DNA of 32,864 bases, taken from Chitinophagales bacterium (lineage in GTDB: Bacteria > Bacteroidota > Bacteroidia > Chitinophagales > JADIYW01). A program made the translations under genes and the position numbers. The notes beneath the pieces were generated by a model. It was not told the origin of the DNA, searched no databases, and saw only the letters and a list, made by a program, of their open reading frames with translations. This document shows, piece after piece, positions 1 to 9,884 of this stretch. The stretch is from positions 1-32,864 of the forward strand of contig JAGNZZ010000028.1 of NCBI GenBank assembly GCA_017984135.1. Direction: 5' to 3'. Each line of letters begins with the position of its first letter. Position 1 is the first letter of the stretch.

Positions 1-425
1 TATTAAGTTATAAACTTAACTTATTTATACTCACAAGTTACGCAAGCCAATCTAAGGCTTTGTATTGCTAAACTTGCGAGAGTGTAGTAGGTATTAAAGA
101 AATCAGCTGTCCGAAATACGAAGTATTCATGAACACATTAAAAAACAAACTACTACAATGAATAGAACCGAATTACCAAAATTATGGCTCTCTTTTTTTA
201 TTTTTATCGGACAGTAGTGATTTAGAATATATTTAAATTAAAGTAATATATCAAGAGAAAGGAATTGTGAGTGTTCTGAGGTAAAACGAGTATCCAATAA
301 CGTAATTTTATCATTAAATAATATTCATTTTTCAGTATAAAAGCGTATATTCGCAGTTCTATTTTGGACAAAAAATATGTTTTGTTCATTTGTATTCGTT
401 GTATTTCATTTAAAACCAATAATTT
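1..425. other. Non-coding region upstream of rpoC
   Basis: I see no credible gene here. In most bacteria rpoB ends just before rpoC, but no rpoB C-terminus is readable in any frame of these 425 bases. The stretch contains several short inverted repeats: 41-46 with 73-78, 83-90 with 150-157, 124-130 with 158-164, and 107-114 with 207-214. The 83-90/150-157 and 124-130/158-164 pairs cross each other, as in a pseudoknot, but they are short and could be chance in AT-rich DNA. The last 200 bases should hold the rpoC leader or a promoter; I found no convincing -33/-7 pair. Confidence 0.6.
107..214. repeat. Possible short inverted-repeat element
   Basis: An 8-bp perfect inverted repeat (CTGTCCGA at 107-114, TCGGACAG at 207-214) encloses about 90 bases without coding content. 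The arrangement resembles the ends of a small non-autonomous element or an IS remnant, which would also account for the unusual gap before rpoC. The repeat is short, no target-site duplication is evident, and a simple RNA hairpin or chance are alternatives. Confidence 0.25.
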
Positions 426-3400
426 ATGCCTTTCAAAAAGGATAACAAAATCAACACAGAGTTTAAAACGATTACGTTAAAACTCGCTTCGCCCGATTCC
501 ATCTTAGAACGTTCGTATGGTGAAGTCAAAAAACCGGAGACAATTAACTACAGAACTTACAAGCCGGAAATGGAAGGTTTGTTCTGCGAGCGTATTTTTG
601 GACCCACTAAAGATTATGAATGTTTTTGTGGTAAATACAAGCGTATCCGTTATAAAGGCATTGTATGCGATCGCTGCGGTGTGGAAGTAACCGAGAAAAA
701 AGTACGTCGAGAGCGTATGGGGCATATCCGTTTGGTAGTGCCAGTTGTTCATATTTGGTATTTTAAATCATTGCCAAATAAAACAGGCTACATGTTAGGT
801 TTGTCGTCTAAAAATGTAGAATCTATCGTGTATTACGAACGTTTTGTAGTTATACAAGCTGGTATTACTGAAGATGGCGTAAACGTAAATGGTGAAAATA
901 AAACTACTAAATATTTAGACTTATTAACGGAAGAAGAATATTTAGATATATTAGATGCTTTACCTAAAGAAAATCAGCTATTGTCTGACGATGATCCAAA
1001 TAAATTTATTGCAAAAATGGGTGGCGAAGCTGTTCGTGATTTATTAGCAAGAATTGATTTGAAAAAATTATCAGGCGAATTGCGACATAAAGCATCACAC
1101 GAAACATCCCAACAACGTAAATCTGAGGCATTAAAACGCTTAAGCGTAGTGGAAGCTTTCCGTGAAGCAAATGAACATGTAGAAAATAGACCAGAATGGA
1201 TGGTCGTTCAATACTTACCGGTTGTTCCACCTGAATTGCGTCCATTAGTTCCATTAGATGGCGGTCGCTTCGCTTCTGCCGACTTAAATGATTTATATCG
1301 TCGTGTAATCATCAGAAACAATCGTTTAAAACGATTAATCGAAATTAAAGCACCGGAAGTGATCTTGCGAAACGAAAAACGTATGTTGCAAGAAGCGGTG
1401 GACTCTTTGTTCGACAACTCTAGGAAATCTAATGCCGTTAAAGCAGAAGGTGGCCGAGCATTGAAATCATTATCCGATGCCTTAAAGGGTAAACAAGGTC
1501 GTTTCCGTCAAAACTTATTAGGTAAACGTGTCGATTATTCAGGTCGTTCTGTGATTGTAGTTGGACCAGAATTGAAATTACACGAATGTGGTTTGCCAAA
1601 AGATATGGCAGCTGAATTATTCAAACCATTTATAATTCGTAAACTATTAGAACGTGGAATTGTAAAAACAGTAAAATCTGCAAAAAAATTAGTAGATAAA
1701 AAAGAAGCAGTTATTTGGGATATCTTAGAAAATGTAATGAAAGGACATCCAGTGATGTTGAATCGTGCCCCAACATTACACCGATTATCTATCCAAGCAT
1801 TCCAACCTAAATTAATTGAAGGGAAAGCAATTCAGTTGCATCCACTAGTATGTACATCTTTCAATGCTGACTTTGACGGTGACCAAATGGCGGTACACGT
1901 TCCTTTAAGCAATGCAGCAATTATTGAAGCACAACTTTTAATGTTGTCGTCTCATAATATCTTAAATCCACAAAATGGTACACCTATTACTATTCCATCT
2001 CAAGACATGGTTTTAGGTTTGTACTATCTTTCTAAAGGAAAGAAAACTGTTGGCGATGATAAAGTTAAAGGCGAAGGAAAAGTATTCTATTCAGCTGAAG
2101 AAGCCATCATTGCGCTAAACGAAGGTCAGGCAGATTTACATGCCAATGTGAAATGTAGAGTTAGAGTAAAAGAAGGCAATGAATTTAAATATAAAGTAAT
2201 AGACACTACGGTTGGTCGTTTAATATTCAACGAAGTAGTTCCAGAAGAGTGTGGTTATGTAAATGATTTATTGACCAAAAAGAATTTGAAAAATGTAATT
2301 GGTGATGTATTAGTACGTACCAATATTCCTACTACTGTAAAATTCTTAGATGACATTAAAGAGATTGGTTATAGACAAGCATTTAAAGGTGGTTTGTCGT
2401 TCAATATCGATGATTTAATTATTCCTGAAATCAAACAAAACTTGTTAAATTCTGCCTCAGATGAAGTGGAAGAAGTTTGGCAAAGTTTCAATATGGGTTT
2501 AATCACCAATAATGAACGTTATAACCAAATTATTGATATTTGGACGCGTGTGGATACAAGAATCACAGAAACATTAATGAATGAAATTTCTACGCATAAG
2601 CAAGGATTTAATTCTGTGTATATGATGTTAGATTCTGGAGCACGTGGTTCTAAACAACAAATTAAACAGTTAGGTGGTATTCGTGGATTAATGGCAAAAC
2701 CTCGTAAATCTGGTTCAACAGGTGGTGAGATTATCGAAAATCCAATTCTATCCAACTTTAAAGATGGGTTGAACGTATTAGAATACTTTATATCTACGCA
2801 TGGTGCACGTAAAGGTTTGGCTGATACAGCATTAAAAACTGCAGATGCTGGTTATTTAACGCGTCGTTTAGTAGATGTTGCTCAAGATGTTGTAATTAAT
2901 GGTGTAGATTGTGGAACATTACGTGGTTTAAGCACATCGGCATTAAAAGAAAATGAAGAAATAATAGAATCATTATCGGATAGAATAGTAGGACGTACAG
3001 CATTATTAGATGTGATTCATCCATTAACAGGCGAAATCATTGTTAAAGAAGGGGATTTAATTTTTGAAGATGCAGCAGCTATCATTGAAGCTTCTCCAAT
3101 TGAAAGCGTTGATATTCGTTCGGTATTAACTTGCGAAATGACACGTGGCGTTTGTGCGAAATGCTATGGTAGAAGTTTAACCAACAACCGACCTGCACAA
3201 TATGGTGATGCAGTAGGTATCGTGGCTGCTCAGTCGATTGGTGAGCCAGGAACTCAGTTAACACTTCGTACATTCCACACAGGTGGTACTGCCGCTTCTG
3301 TTGTTTCGGAATCTCAAATGTTAGCGAAATTTGATGGTAAATTAGAATTCGATAGCATTAAATCCGTAAAACAAGATGCAGAAGATGGCGAAATGAAAAC

Positions 3401-4745
3401 TGTGGTTATTGGACGTACTGGTGAAATTAATATTATTGAAGAAAATTTGGATAGAATATTATTGACCAACAACATTCCTTACGGTGCAGTATTAAATGTG
3501 AAGAATGGACAAAAAGTAAAGAAAGGCGACTTAATTTGCTCTTGGGATCCTTTTAATAATGTGATTATTTCTGAGTTTAAAGGTACCATCCAATATGAAA
3601 ATATTATTGAAGGTATTACCTATAGAGAAGAGTTAGAAGAGCAAACAGGTCACAGAGAAAAAGTTACTATTGAGTCACGTGATAAGAAAAAAGTACCAGC
3701 AATATTATTGGTAGATGAAAAAGGAAAAGAATTATATTCGTATTCCATTCCGGTAGGAGCACATATTTCTGTAGAAGATGGACAAGCTATTATTCCAGGA
3801 ACAATCATCGTTAAAATTCCACGTATATTAAGCAAAGTTCGAGATATTACGGGTGGTTTACCACGTGTTCAAGAATTATTTGAAGCACGTAATCCATCGA
3901 ATCCGGCTAAAGTTTCTGAAATTGATGGACAAGCTACTTTTGGAAAAATAAAACGTGGTAACCGTGAAGTTACCATCACATCAAAAGATGGTACACAACG
4001 TAAATATTTAGTTCCATTAACTAAGCATATCTTAGTGCAAGAAGGTGACTTCGTAAAAGCTGGTATGCCATTGTCAGATGGAGCAATTACACCAAGTGAT
4101 ATTTTGAAAATTAAAGGACCTTCTGCATTACAAGCATATTTAGTAAATGAAATTCAAGAAGTTTACCGTTTGCAAGGTGTTCGTATCAATGATAAACACA
4201 TCGAAGTAATCGTGAAACAAATGATGAGTAATGTATTAATCAGCGATGCAGGTGATACGAAATTCTTAGAAGGCGAAACAGTGAATAAATTTGACTTTAT
4301 CGAACAAAATGATAGTATTTACGATAAAAAAGTAATTACAGAAGCTGGAGATTCAGAGCAATTGGTAGTAGGTCAAATTGTAACTATGCGTCAAGTTCGT
4401 GAAGAGAATTCATTCTTAAAACGCAATGATAGAAAAATAGTGGAATTCCGTGATGCAATTTCGGCTACAGCGAGTCCAATGTTACAAGGTATCACCAGAG
4501 CATCTTTAGGAACACATAGCTGGATTTCAGCCGCATCTTTCCAAGAAACTACGAAAGTTTTAAATCAAGCAGCCATCAATGGTTCTATCGATTTAATGAG
4601 AGGTTTAAAAGAAAACGTTATCGTTGGTCACAGAATTCCGGCGGGTACAGGCGTGCGCGAATTTGAAAACATCTTAGTAAGTTCAAAAAAAGAGCAAGAG
4701 CGTATGATGTCTAAAAAAGCAATGATTGAAGCAGAGGAAGAATAA
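426..4745 (+). CDS. rpoC: DNA-directed RNA polymerase subunit beta' (RpoC)
   Basis: This is the largest catalytic subunit of RNA polymerase, 1439 residues, the usual length for Bacteroidota. The N-terminal zinc finger uses Cys66, Cys68, Cys81 and Cys84. The active-site Mg loop NADFDGDQ lies at 480-487, with Asp482, Asp484 and Asp486 holding the catalytic metal. A second zinc site is Cys829, Cys903, Cys910 and Cys913, with the same spacing as in Escherichia coli. The trigger-loop motif [19 protein letters not shown] follows at about 936-955. The ATG at 426 gives the conserved N-terminus. The gene is complete and ends at a strong terminator. The partner rpoB is not directly upstream within the window. 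Confidence 0.98.
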   Translation: MPFKKDNKINTEFKTITLKLASPDSILERSYGEVKKPETINYRTYKPEMEGLFCERIFGPTKDYECFCGKYKRIRYKGIVCDRCGVEVTEKKVRRERMGHIRLVVPVVHIWYFKSLPNKTGYMLGLSSKNVESIVYYERFVVIQAGITEDGVNVNGENKTTKYLDLLTEEEYLDILDALPKENQLLSDDDPNKFIAKMGGEAVRDLLARIDLKKLSGELRHKASHETSQQRKSEALKRLSVVEAFREANEHVENRPEWMVVQYLPVVPPELRPLVPLDGGRFASADLNDLYRRVIIRNNRLKRLIEIKAPEVILRNEKRMLQEAVDSLFDNSRKSNAVKAEGGRALKSLSDALKGKQGRFRQNLLGKRVDYSGRSVIVVGPELKLHECGLPKDMAAELFKPFIIRKLLERGIVKTVKSAKKLVDKKEAVIWDILENVMKGHPVMLNRAPTLHRLSIQAFQPKLIEGKAIQLHPLVCTSFNADFDGDQMAVHVPLSNAAIIEAQLLMLSSHNILNPQNGTPITIPSQDMVLGLYYLSKGKKTVGDDKVKGEGKVFYSAEEAIIALNEGQADLHANVKCRVRVKEGNEFKYKVIDTTVGRLIFNEVVPEECGYVNDLLTKKNLKNVIGDVLVRTNIPTTVKFLDDIKEIGYRQAFKGGLSFNIDDLIIPEIKQNLLNSASDEVEEVWQSFNMGLITNNERYNQIIDIWTRVDTRITETLMNEISTHKQGFNSVYMMLDSGARGSKQQIKQLGGIRGLMAKPRKSGSTGGEIIENPILSNFKDGLNVLEYFISTHGARKGLADTALKTADAGYLTRRLVDVAQDVVINGVDCGTLRGLSTSALKENEEIIESLSDRIVGRTALLDVIHPLTGEIIVKEGDLIFEDAAAIIEASPIESVDIRSVLTCEMTRGVCAKCYGRSLTNNRPAQYGDAVGIVAAQSIGEPGTQLTLRTFHTGGTAASVVSESQMLAKFDGKLEFDSIKSVKQDAEDGEMKTVVIGRTGEINIIEENLDRILLTNNIPYGAVLNVKNGQKVKKGDLICSWDPFNNVIISEFKGTIQYENIIEGITYREELEEQTGHREKVTIESRDKKKVPAILLVDEKGKELYSYSIPVGAHISVEDGQAIIPGTIIVKIPRILSKVRDITGGLPRVQELFEARNPSNPAKVSEIDGQATFGKIKRGNREVTITSKDGTQRKYLVPLTKHILVQEGDFVKAGMPLSDGAITPSDILKIKGPSALQAYLVNEIQEVYRLQGVRINDKHIEVIVKQMMSNVLISDAGDTKFLEGETVNKFDFIEQNDSIYDKKVITEAGDSEQLVVGQIVTMRQVREENSFLKRNDRKIVEFRDAISATASPMLQGITRASLGTHSWISAASFQETTKVLNQAAINGSIDLMRGLKENVIVGHRIPAGTGVREFENILVSSKKEQERMMSKKAMIEAEEE

Positions 4746-4770
4746 AATCATTTGCACTTAATAAAAAATT

Positions 4771-4798
4771 AGACTGTTCTTCGGAACAGTCTTTTTTT
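4771..4798 (+). terminator. Rho-independent terminator after rpoC
   Basis: A perfect 9-bp stem (4771-4779 with 4784-4792) closes on a UUCG tetraloop and is followed directly by six more T residues. It sits 26 bases after the rpoC stop codon. It should end or reduce transcription before the DUF3467 gene. Confidence 0.9.
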
Positions 4799-4861
4799 AT
4801 ACAACTCACCAAAAAAATAAGTTTGTTTTTCTTATATTTACATTACGCAAAAAGAATATTT

Positions 4862-5170
4862 ATGGAATCGAATAATCAAAATCAAATCAATATTGAACTG
4901 CCTGAAGAAATTGCTGACGGCGAATATTCTAATCTGGCAATCATCACTCATTCTAACCAAGAATTTATTGTAGATTTTGTGCGTTTAGCACCAGGTTTGC
5001 CAAAAGCAAAAGTGAAATCCAGAATTATTTTAACACCACAACATGCTAAACGTTTAATGGCTGCTTTGGCTGAAAATGTTAAAAAATTTGAACAGATGCA
5101 CGGCGAGATAAGAGATACTGAACAAGTAGCGATTCCTCTTAATTTTGGAACGCCAACCACCAAAGCATAA
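4862..5170 (+). CDS. DUF3467 domain protein
   Basis: This is a small soluble protein of 102 residues of the DUF3467 family, typically found just downstream of rpoC in Bacteroidota. The core is recognisable as a segment reading Y-SNLAIITHSNQEFIVDF followed by RLAPGLPKAKVKSRIILTPQHAKRL. The function is unknown. The frame is open from 4823, but the ATG at 4862 is preferred because the upstream residues are hydrophobic and unlike the family, and the rpoC terminator lies just before. It probably has its own promoter in 4799-4861; TATATTTA at 4833-4840 resembles a -7 box but no -33 element fits. It ends 17 bases before the MarR gene, so the two may be cotranscribed. Confidence 0.85.
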   Translation: MESNNQNQINIELPEEIADGEYSNLAIITHSNQEFIVDFVRLAPGLPKAKVKSRIILTPQHAKRLMAALAENVKKFEQMHGEIRDTEQVAIPLNFGTPTTKA

Positions 5171-5187
5171 CCCTGATTGTATTGTTG

Positions 5188-5646
5188 ATGAAATCCATTG
5201 AAGAAGAAATAAAACAAAAGCAATTTGCAAATATTTTTGTAAAAACAGATGTAAACCTATTGTTTACGTCTGGTTGGCTACAAAATGTAAAAGCTCGTTT
5301 CTTTAAACCTTATGGCGTGTCCTTGCAGCAATTTAATGTACTGAGAATTTTGCGTGGTCAACATCCACAACCAGTAATGTTGACCCAAATTACTGAACGA
5401 ATGATCGATAAAATGTCGAATGCAACTCGTTTAGTAGAAAAATTAAAACAGAAAGAATTAGTGTCTCGTGAGTTGAATGCCAACAGCAGACGACAAGTAG
5501 ATATTGGCATCACCCTAAAAGGATTAGAACTTTTATCAAAAATTGATGAAGAAATGAACCGACAAATTCCACCTTCTTATTATCAAAATTTATCAAAAGA
5601 TGAATTGCTTCAATTAAATATAATATTAGATAAAATCAGAAATTAA
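5188..5646 (+). CDS. MarR-family winged-helix transcriptional regulator
   Basis: This 152-residue protein fits the MarR family: a helical N-terminal dimerisation region, a winged-helix core (about residues 25-110, including VSLQQFNVLRILRG and the recognition-helix part DKMSNATRLVEKLKQKELVSRE followed by a basic wing with NSRRQ), and a C-terminal helix. Such proteins usually repress nearby genes and release DNA on binding a small ligand; the ligand cannot be read from sequence. Two TTG codons (5182, 5185) precede the ATG at 5188, which is the simplest start. The stop overlaps the stop of the convergent PhoH gene by 4 bases, leaving no room for a separate terminator. Confidence 0.88.
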   Translation: MKSIEEEIKQKQFANIFVKTDVNLLFTSGWLQNVKARFFKPYGVSLQQFNVLRILRGQHPQPVMLTQITERMIDKMSNATRLVEKLKQKELVSRELNANSRRQVDIGITLKGLELLSKIDEEMNRQIPPSYYQNLSKDELLQLNIILDKIRN

Positions 5647-6620
5647 TTTTTGTTATCCTTGTATTGTTGCTCACGGGCAGCATCATTATCAAATGCTTTA
5701 ATAATTTCTTTAACCAAGCGGTGGCGAACCACATCTTCAGAAGTCAAATGAATCATTCCAATACCTTTAATGCCTTCCAGAATCATTAAGGTTTTCTTTA
5801 ATCCCGATTGTTGATTTTTAGGTAAATCTATTTGCGACATATCTCCCGTAATAATGCATTGTGCTGAAGGTCCAATTCTAGTTAAAAACATTTTTAATTG
5901 AAGTGTTGTCGAATTTTGGGCTTCATCTAAAATCATAAATGCATTATCCAACGTTCGTCCACGCATATACGCCAATGGTGCAACTTCTATTACTCTGTTT
6001 TGCATATAATAAGCTAATTTATCTGCAGGAATCATATCATCCAACGCATCGTAAAGTGGTCGTAAATAGGGATCAATCTTTTCTTTTAAATCACCAGGCA
6101 AAAAACCTAAACTTTCACCTGCTTCCACTGCCGGTCGAGTTAATATAATTTTTTTGACTGATTTGTTTTTTAAGGCTCGAACTGCTAATGCCACTGCTGT
6201 ATATGTTTTGCCAGTTCCTGCAGGTCCCAACGCAAAAAGTATATCATTCTCTTCCGATAATTCCACCATTTTTTGTTGGTTTTCCGTGCGTGCACGTACT
6301 AGCATTCCATTGTTTCCGTACACTAAAACATTATCTTGAAATTGAGGGAAGTTAGTCTCATACGGATTTCTTCCATGCAATATTTCTTCTAAATGTTGGT
6401 CAGAAATTTTCCCATATCGTTCCAAGTATTCCACTAATTGATGCACCTTTTCATTAAATATTTCTAAATCTTCTTGCGCACCTGCAACTATAATTTTATT
6501 GCCACGTGCACTAATATTCAATCGGTTAAATTCTTTTTTTAGAATTTTCAATTTGTTGTTGTTAAACCCGAAAAATTCTACCGGATCAACTGTCTCTAAT
6601 TTTATTGTTAGTTCACTCAA
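5643..6620 (-). CDS. phoH: PhoH family ATPase (YbeZ/PhoL-like)
   Basis: A 325-residue cytoplasmic ATPase. Residues 1-110 form the N-terminal KH-like region typical of PhoH/YbeZ, followed by a P-loop domain with Walker A GPAGTGKT at 132-139 and Walker B MILDEAQ at 229-235. Other family signatures are TRPAVEAGESLGFLPGD (161-177) and the motif ending DEAQNSTTLQLKMFLTRIG. Family members are linked to RNA metabolism and ribosome maturation. The start is unusual: the codon is TTG (6618-6620) and an in-frame TAA lies immediately before it, so no longer start exists. The next internal Met would remove most of the N-terminal domain. The 4-base tail overlap with the MarR gene is convergent. Confidence 0.93.
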   Translation of the reverse strand: MSELTIKLETVDPVEFFGFNNNKLKILKKEFNRLNISARGNKIIVAGAQEDLEIFNEKVHQLVEYLERYGKISDQHLEEILHGRNPYETNFPQFQDNVLVYGNNGMLVRARTENQQKMVELSEENDILFALGPAGTGKTYTAVALAVRALKNKSVKKIILTRPAVEAGESLGFLPGDLKEKIDPYLRPLYDALDDMIPADKLAYYMQNRVIEVAPLAYMRGRTLDNAFMILDEAQNSTTLQLKMFLTRIGPSAQCIITGDMSQIDLPKNQQSGLKKTLMILEGIKGIGMIHLTSEDVVRHRLVKEIIKAFDNDAAREQQYKDNKN

Positions 6621-6643
6621 TTATTTTACTATTTTTGTTATTA

Positions 6644-6699
6644 AATACAATGAGAAAAAAAAACTGTTGTATTGAACACCTTTTTTATTCAATATTGAA
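6644..6699. promoter_or_regulatory. Divergent intergenic region with palindromes
   Basis: This short gap between the divergent PhoH and DUF62 genes has a 7-bp inverted repeat (6644-6650 with 6667-6673, 16-base spacer) and a perfect 12-bp palindrome at 6688-6699. Both genes must have their promoters here. The repeats could be operator sites, but the DNA is very AT-rich and chance is possible. Confidence 0.3.
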
Positions 6700-6717
6700 A
6701 ATAATATAAATTTTTAA

Positions 6718-7485
6718 ATGGCGGTAATAACGTTATTAACAGATTTTGGAGACAAAGACTATTATGTGGGTTTGTTTAAAGGCGATTTATACACATCAAG
6801 TCCTTCCGCTAAAATTGTGGATATTTCCCACTCCATTCCACCTTATGATATAGTAACAGCTGCCTTTTTCTTAAAAAATGTATTCAATCATTTTCCGGTT
6901 GGCACCATTCATATAGCAAGAGTATTTGAACAAGGATTAGGCAATCAAAAATTGTTAGCAGCAAAATATCAAAATCATTATTTTATTGCACCTGACAATG
7001 GCTTGCTTACGATGGTGTTTGAAGACAAACCAGATTTAATGGTAGAAGTGGATATAAAACAAGCCAAATTAAATACTATCGAAGAATATTATTGCCGCGT
7101 GGTGAAAGAAATTACGTTTAATAATAATATTGGTGCTATTGGTGTTGCTACTTCAAAATATGTAGAGAAAAAAGCAATGTTACCAGTGCTTCAAGAAAAT
7201 AGAATTATTGGTAAAGTAATTTATATTGATAATTTCGGAAACGTAATTACTAACATCAAAAAAGAAGACATAGCACGATTTAGTAGCAATAAACAATTAC
7301 GTATCAATTATCGTAAAACGGATGTGATTGAACGTATTGTAGAAAATTATTCAGATGTATCACAAGCCTACAGTTTAGCAAGATTTAATTCATTAGGCTT
7401 TTTGGAATTATGCATCAATTGTGGCAACGCTTCAGATTTATTAGGCTTAGTAAAAGACGATGATATACAAGTATTGTTTGTGTAA
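6718..7485 (+). CDS. Divergent SAM hydroxide adenosyltransferase family protein (DUF62)
   Basis: A 255-residue protein of the DUF62 / SAM hydroxide adenosyltransferase family, whose characterised members hydrolyse S-adenosylmethionine to adenosine and methionine and are related to fluorinase. Visible signatures are TLLTDFGDKDYYVGLFKG (5-22), DISHSIPPYDI (35-45), APDNG (91-95) and DNFGNVITNI in the C-terminal barrel. The segment usually reading V-D-P-G-V-G-(T/S)-x-R is here RVFEQGLGNQK (68-78), and the usual TFHGRD segment reads TFNNNIG (133-139). The Asp, Arg and His of the water-activating triad described for this family therefore appear replaced. Activity is uncertain. It is divergent from PhoH, a pairing I have seen in other Bacteroidota. 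Confidence 0.85.
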   Translation: MAVITLLTDFGDKDYYVGLFKGDLYTSSPSAKIVDISHSIPPYDIVTAAFFLKNVFNHFPVGTIHIARVFEQGLGNQKLLAAKYQNHYFIAPDNGLLTMVFEDKPDLMVEVDIKQAKLNTIEEYYCRVVKEITFNNNIGAIGVATSKYVEKKAMLPVLQENRIIGKVIYIDNFGNVITNIKKEDIARFSSNKQLRINYRKTDVIERIVENYSDVSQAYSLARFNSLGFLELCINCGNASDLLGLVKDDDIQVLFV

Positions 7486-7537
7486 GTATAAATAAGATTT
7501 AGCAAAAAGAAAGCCTTCAAAAATATAATTTATCAAA

Positions 7538-7834
7538 ATGATAGTACGGATAGTAAAACTAACAATGCGCGAAGAAGAAGTGGACACGTTTAAAAATTAT
7601 TTTAATACAGTATGCGAAACAATTCGCTCTCAACCTGGATGTCATTTATTACAAGCTTGGCAGGACATCCATCATCCAAATATTTTTTTTACATACAGTT
7701 TATGGGATAGCGAACAAGATTTAGATACATATAGAAATTCTGATTTTTTTGCTATTTTTTGGAAAACAGTAAAAGCATGGTTTGGTGCAAAAGCAGAAGT
7801 CTGGAGTTTTGATAAAATAGTCGATTTGCCTTAA
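7538..7834 (+). CDS. Antibiotic biosynthesis monooxygenase (ABM) fold protein
   Basis: A 98-residue single-domain protein with the ferredoxin-like ABM fold: an N-terminal strand MIVRIVKLTMREEEVDTF, a central QPGCHLLQAW strand, and FTYSLWDSEQDLDTYRNSDFF followed by the C-terminal aromatic-rich helix and strand. Family members include heme-degrading IsdG-like enzymes and cofactor-free monooxygenases, but many are uncharacterised and no heme-ligand motif can be assigned. It lies 52 bases after the DUF62 gene and 48 bases before aroB, all on the same strand, so cotranscription is likely. Confidence 0.8.
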   Translation: MIVRIVKLTMREEEVDTFKNYFNTVCETIRSQPGCHLLQAWQDIHHPNIFFTYSLWDSEQDLDTYRNSDFFAIFWKTVKAWFGAKAEVWSFDKIVDLP

Positions 7835-7882
7835 AACGTTCAAGTATTTTTTTTATAAAAAAATGAGCATAACCAAACATAA

Positions 7883-8941
7883 ATGAAAACAATTCCACTT
7901 ACTGATTATTCCATTTTTATAGATGACACCTTTGTCGATTTTCAAAATTTTATCCAACAAAATAACTATTCCTCTTTTTTAGTTTTAGTAGATGAAAATA
8001 CGAAAGAACATTGTTTGCCCATTTTAAAAAAATACATCTCATCATTTCATATTATTGAAACATGTAGTGGCGAACACCATAAAAATATTTCAACGTGTGA
8101 GCAAATTTGGCAGCAATTAATCGAACATAATACGGACAGAAAAGCATTATTTATCAATTTAGGTGGAGGTGTAATTGGTGATATGGGTGGCTTTGCAGCA
8201 TGTTGTTATAAGCGTGGAATTGATTTTATAAATATTCCAACAACGTTGCTTTCACAAGTAGATTCTTCCATCGGTGGAAAACTTGGAATAGATTTTAAAT
8301 ACGGAAAAAATTTAATCGGTTTGTTTAAAAATCCGAAAGCAGTTTTTGTAGCTTCTTCATTTTTTAAAACATTACCTACACGACAATTCATCAATGGCTG
8401 GGCAGAAATATTTAAACACGCACTCATCCATGATAAACAACAATGGGAAAAATATAAGAATATAGATATCCAACAGGCAAATATCAATGATATTGTATTT
8501 CACTCTCTTCTGATAAAAAAACAAGTGGTAGAAACGGATCCATTTGAAAAAGGATTACGTAAAATTTTAAATTTCGGACATACAATTGGTCATGCCATTG
8601 AAGCGTATTCTTTAGAAAATGAAACCAACAGTTTATTGCACGGCGAAGCCATTGCCATTGGTATGATTTGCGAAGCCTATTTGTCTGTAAAAAAATGTGG
8701 AATGCCTGAAGAAGATTTAAAAAGTATAACACACGTTCTACTCAAACATTTTCCTAAACAACCAATTGCTCATTTTTCTATAGAAAAACTATTGCCAATA
8801 ATGCGCATCGATAAAAAGAATGAAGGTGCAGTAATAATGGCAGCTTTACTATCCGAAATTGGAAATTGCCGATACGATATTCCTATCTCTGAAATAGAAA
8901 TTGCGGAGAGTTTGAGTTATTATAATAGCTTAAAGAATTAA
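7883..8941 (+). CDS. aroB: 3-dehydroquinate synthase (AroB)
   Basis: The second enzyme of the shikimate pathway; it converts DAHP to 3-dehydroquinate using NAD and a divalent metal in the cytoplasm. The 352-residue length is normal. The NAD-binding stretch LGGGVIGDMGGFAACCYKRG and the motif PTTLLSQVDSSIGGKLGID are intact, as are the metal-binding segments NGWAEIFKHALI, LNFGHTIGHA and LHGEAIAIGM. No frameshift or missing catalytic segment is seen. It follows the ABM gene closely. No clear terminator is found after it. Confidence 0.96.
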   Translation: MKTIPLTDYSIFIDDTFVDFQNFIQQNNYSSFLVLVDENTKEHCLPILKKYISSFHIIETCSGEHHKNISTCEQIWQQLIEHNTDRKALFINLGGGVIGDMGGFAACCYKRGIDFINIPTTLLSQVDSSIGGKLGIDFKYGKNLIGLFKNPKAVFVASSFFKTLPTRQFINGWAEIFKHALIHDKQQWEKYKNIDIQQANINDIVFHSLLIKKQVVETDPFEKGLRKILNFGHTIGHAIEAYSLENETNSLLHGEAIAIGMICEAYLSVKKCGMPEEDLKSITHVLLKHFPKQPIAHFSIEKLLPIMRIDKKNEGAVIMAALLSEIGNCRYDIPISEIEIAESLSYYNSLKN

Positions 8942-9063
8942 TCTATTTTAAAAAATACCAATAGAACAAGGTTTAGTGAACAAATAAAAAAATTGTTCAT
9001 CTGCTAATTATCAATCTTCTAATTTCTAACCGTGATCTGTGGACAAAAAGCTGCGGATCAAAT

Positions 9064-9747
9064 CTATATATCACCCAATTGAGGTCGAATGACAAGTTCT
9101 TCCACTACTGAAAGTGCGGAAAGCTGTGTGATGGCATATACCAAATCAGCAATGTCTTCCGCTTTGCTAAATCTAGTTTCTGGTAAATCTACACCAGCCC
9201 ATGAATCCGTTAAGGTAGCACCTGGAAGGATGGACGTGACTTTAATATTATATGATTTCAATTCTTCCCGCAAAGTTTTCGAAAATCCTAAAAGCGCAAA
9301 TTTAGAAATAGAATAACTTCCACCATTTTCATAAGCCTTTAAGCTCGCTACCGAACACATATTAAAAATAAAACCATTTTTTTGTTCCATCATTCTAGGT
9401 GCTAGTTTTTTGGTAATATAATAAGCACTGAACAAATTCGTATGTAGCATTTTTTCTAAAGCTGTTTCCTCTTCATCAATAATTTTTCCAGGAATAAAAA
9501 CACCTGCATTGTTAATCAAAACATCAATAGTTGGAAAAATAGTCAAGGCGTATTCTGCAAACGCATACAAAGATTGTTTGTCAGCAACATCGCAAACAAA
9601 TGTTTTTATACTTGGAAATTGATGTATAATGGCGTTTAACTTTAGTTCATCTCGTGAGCAAATAAGCACTTGATGATGTTGTTGTGCAAATTTTTCTGCG
9701 ATTGCTTTGCCTATTCCTCGGCTAGCTCCAGTAATTACGATATTCAT
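9064..9747 (-). CDS. Short-chain dehydrogenase/reductase (SDR)
   Basis: A 227-residue classical SDR. The nucleotide-binding motif TGASRGIG is at 6-13, an Asp follows at 53 (CDVAD), NNAG at 79-82, and the catalytic set is Asn104, Ser132, Tyr145 and Lys149 (YSISK). Arg10 and the SRDE segment after the second strand suggest NADP(H) preference. The substrate cannot be deduced; it is of the ketoreductase/sepiapterin-reductase-like type. It is convergent with aroB across 120 bases and divergent from mlaE. The 120 bases contain a 7-bp inverted repeat (8977-8983 with 8993-8999) without a T-tract, so I do not call a terminator. Confidence 0.92.
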   Translation of the reverse strand: MNIVITGASRGIGKAIAEKFAQQHHQVLICSRDELKLNAIIHQFPSIKTFVCDVADKQSLYAFAEYALTIFPTIDVLINNAGVFIPGKIIDEEETALEKMLHTNLFSAYYITKKLAPRMMEQKNGFIFNMCSVASLKAYENGGSYSISKFALLGFSKTLREELKSYNIKVTSILPGATLTDSWAGVDLPETRFSKAEDIADLVYAITQLSALSVVEELVIRPQLGDI

Positions 9748-9838
9748 GCTGTAAAAGTATAATTTTTATTCTAAATCAATTTTACTTCTGTTTTAGAAGT
9801 ATATTTATCAAACACAAGCTATTATTTTAAGCTCAATT

Positions 9839-9869
9839 TTGGCGAATCACTAAAAATAAACTAATTTTA
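9839..9869 (+). promoter_or_regulatory. Candidate Bacteroidota promoter for mlaE
   Basis: A TTG at 9839-9841 is followed after exactly 20 bases by TAATTTTA (9862-9869), close to the Bacteroidota -7 consensus TAnnTTTG. Transcription would begin near 9875, about 10 bases before the mlaE ATG. Two other sites in this window show the same spacing. Confidence 0.45.
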
Positions 9870-9884
9870 CATCTTTTATAAATT

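Noticed and set aside
1-214. tmRNA, RNase P RNA or tRNA in the leading region
   Set aside because: None of the conserved cores of these RNAs could be recognised; only short unlinked stems are seen.
222-419. 65-residue open frame on the minus strand upstream of rpoC
   Set aside because: Low-complexity AT-rich translation with no recognisable domain, in the region that should hold the rpoC leader.
7845-7866. A/T inverted run between the ABM gene and aroB as a terminator
   Set aside because: It is only a T-run followed by an A-run with no GC pairs, expected by chance in this DNA.
8977-8999. Hairpin between aroB and the SDR as a terminator
   Set aside because: The 7-bp stem is AT-rich and lacks a T-tract on either strand.
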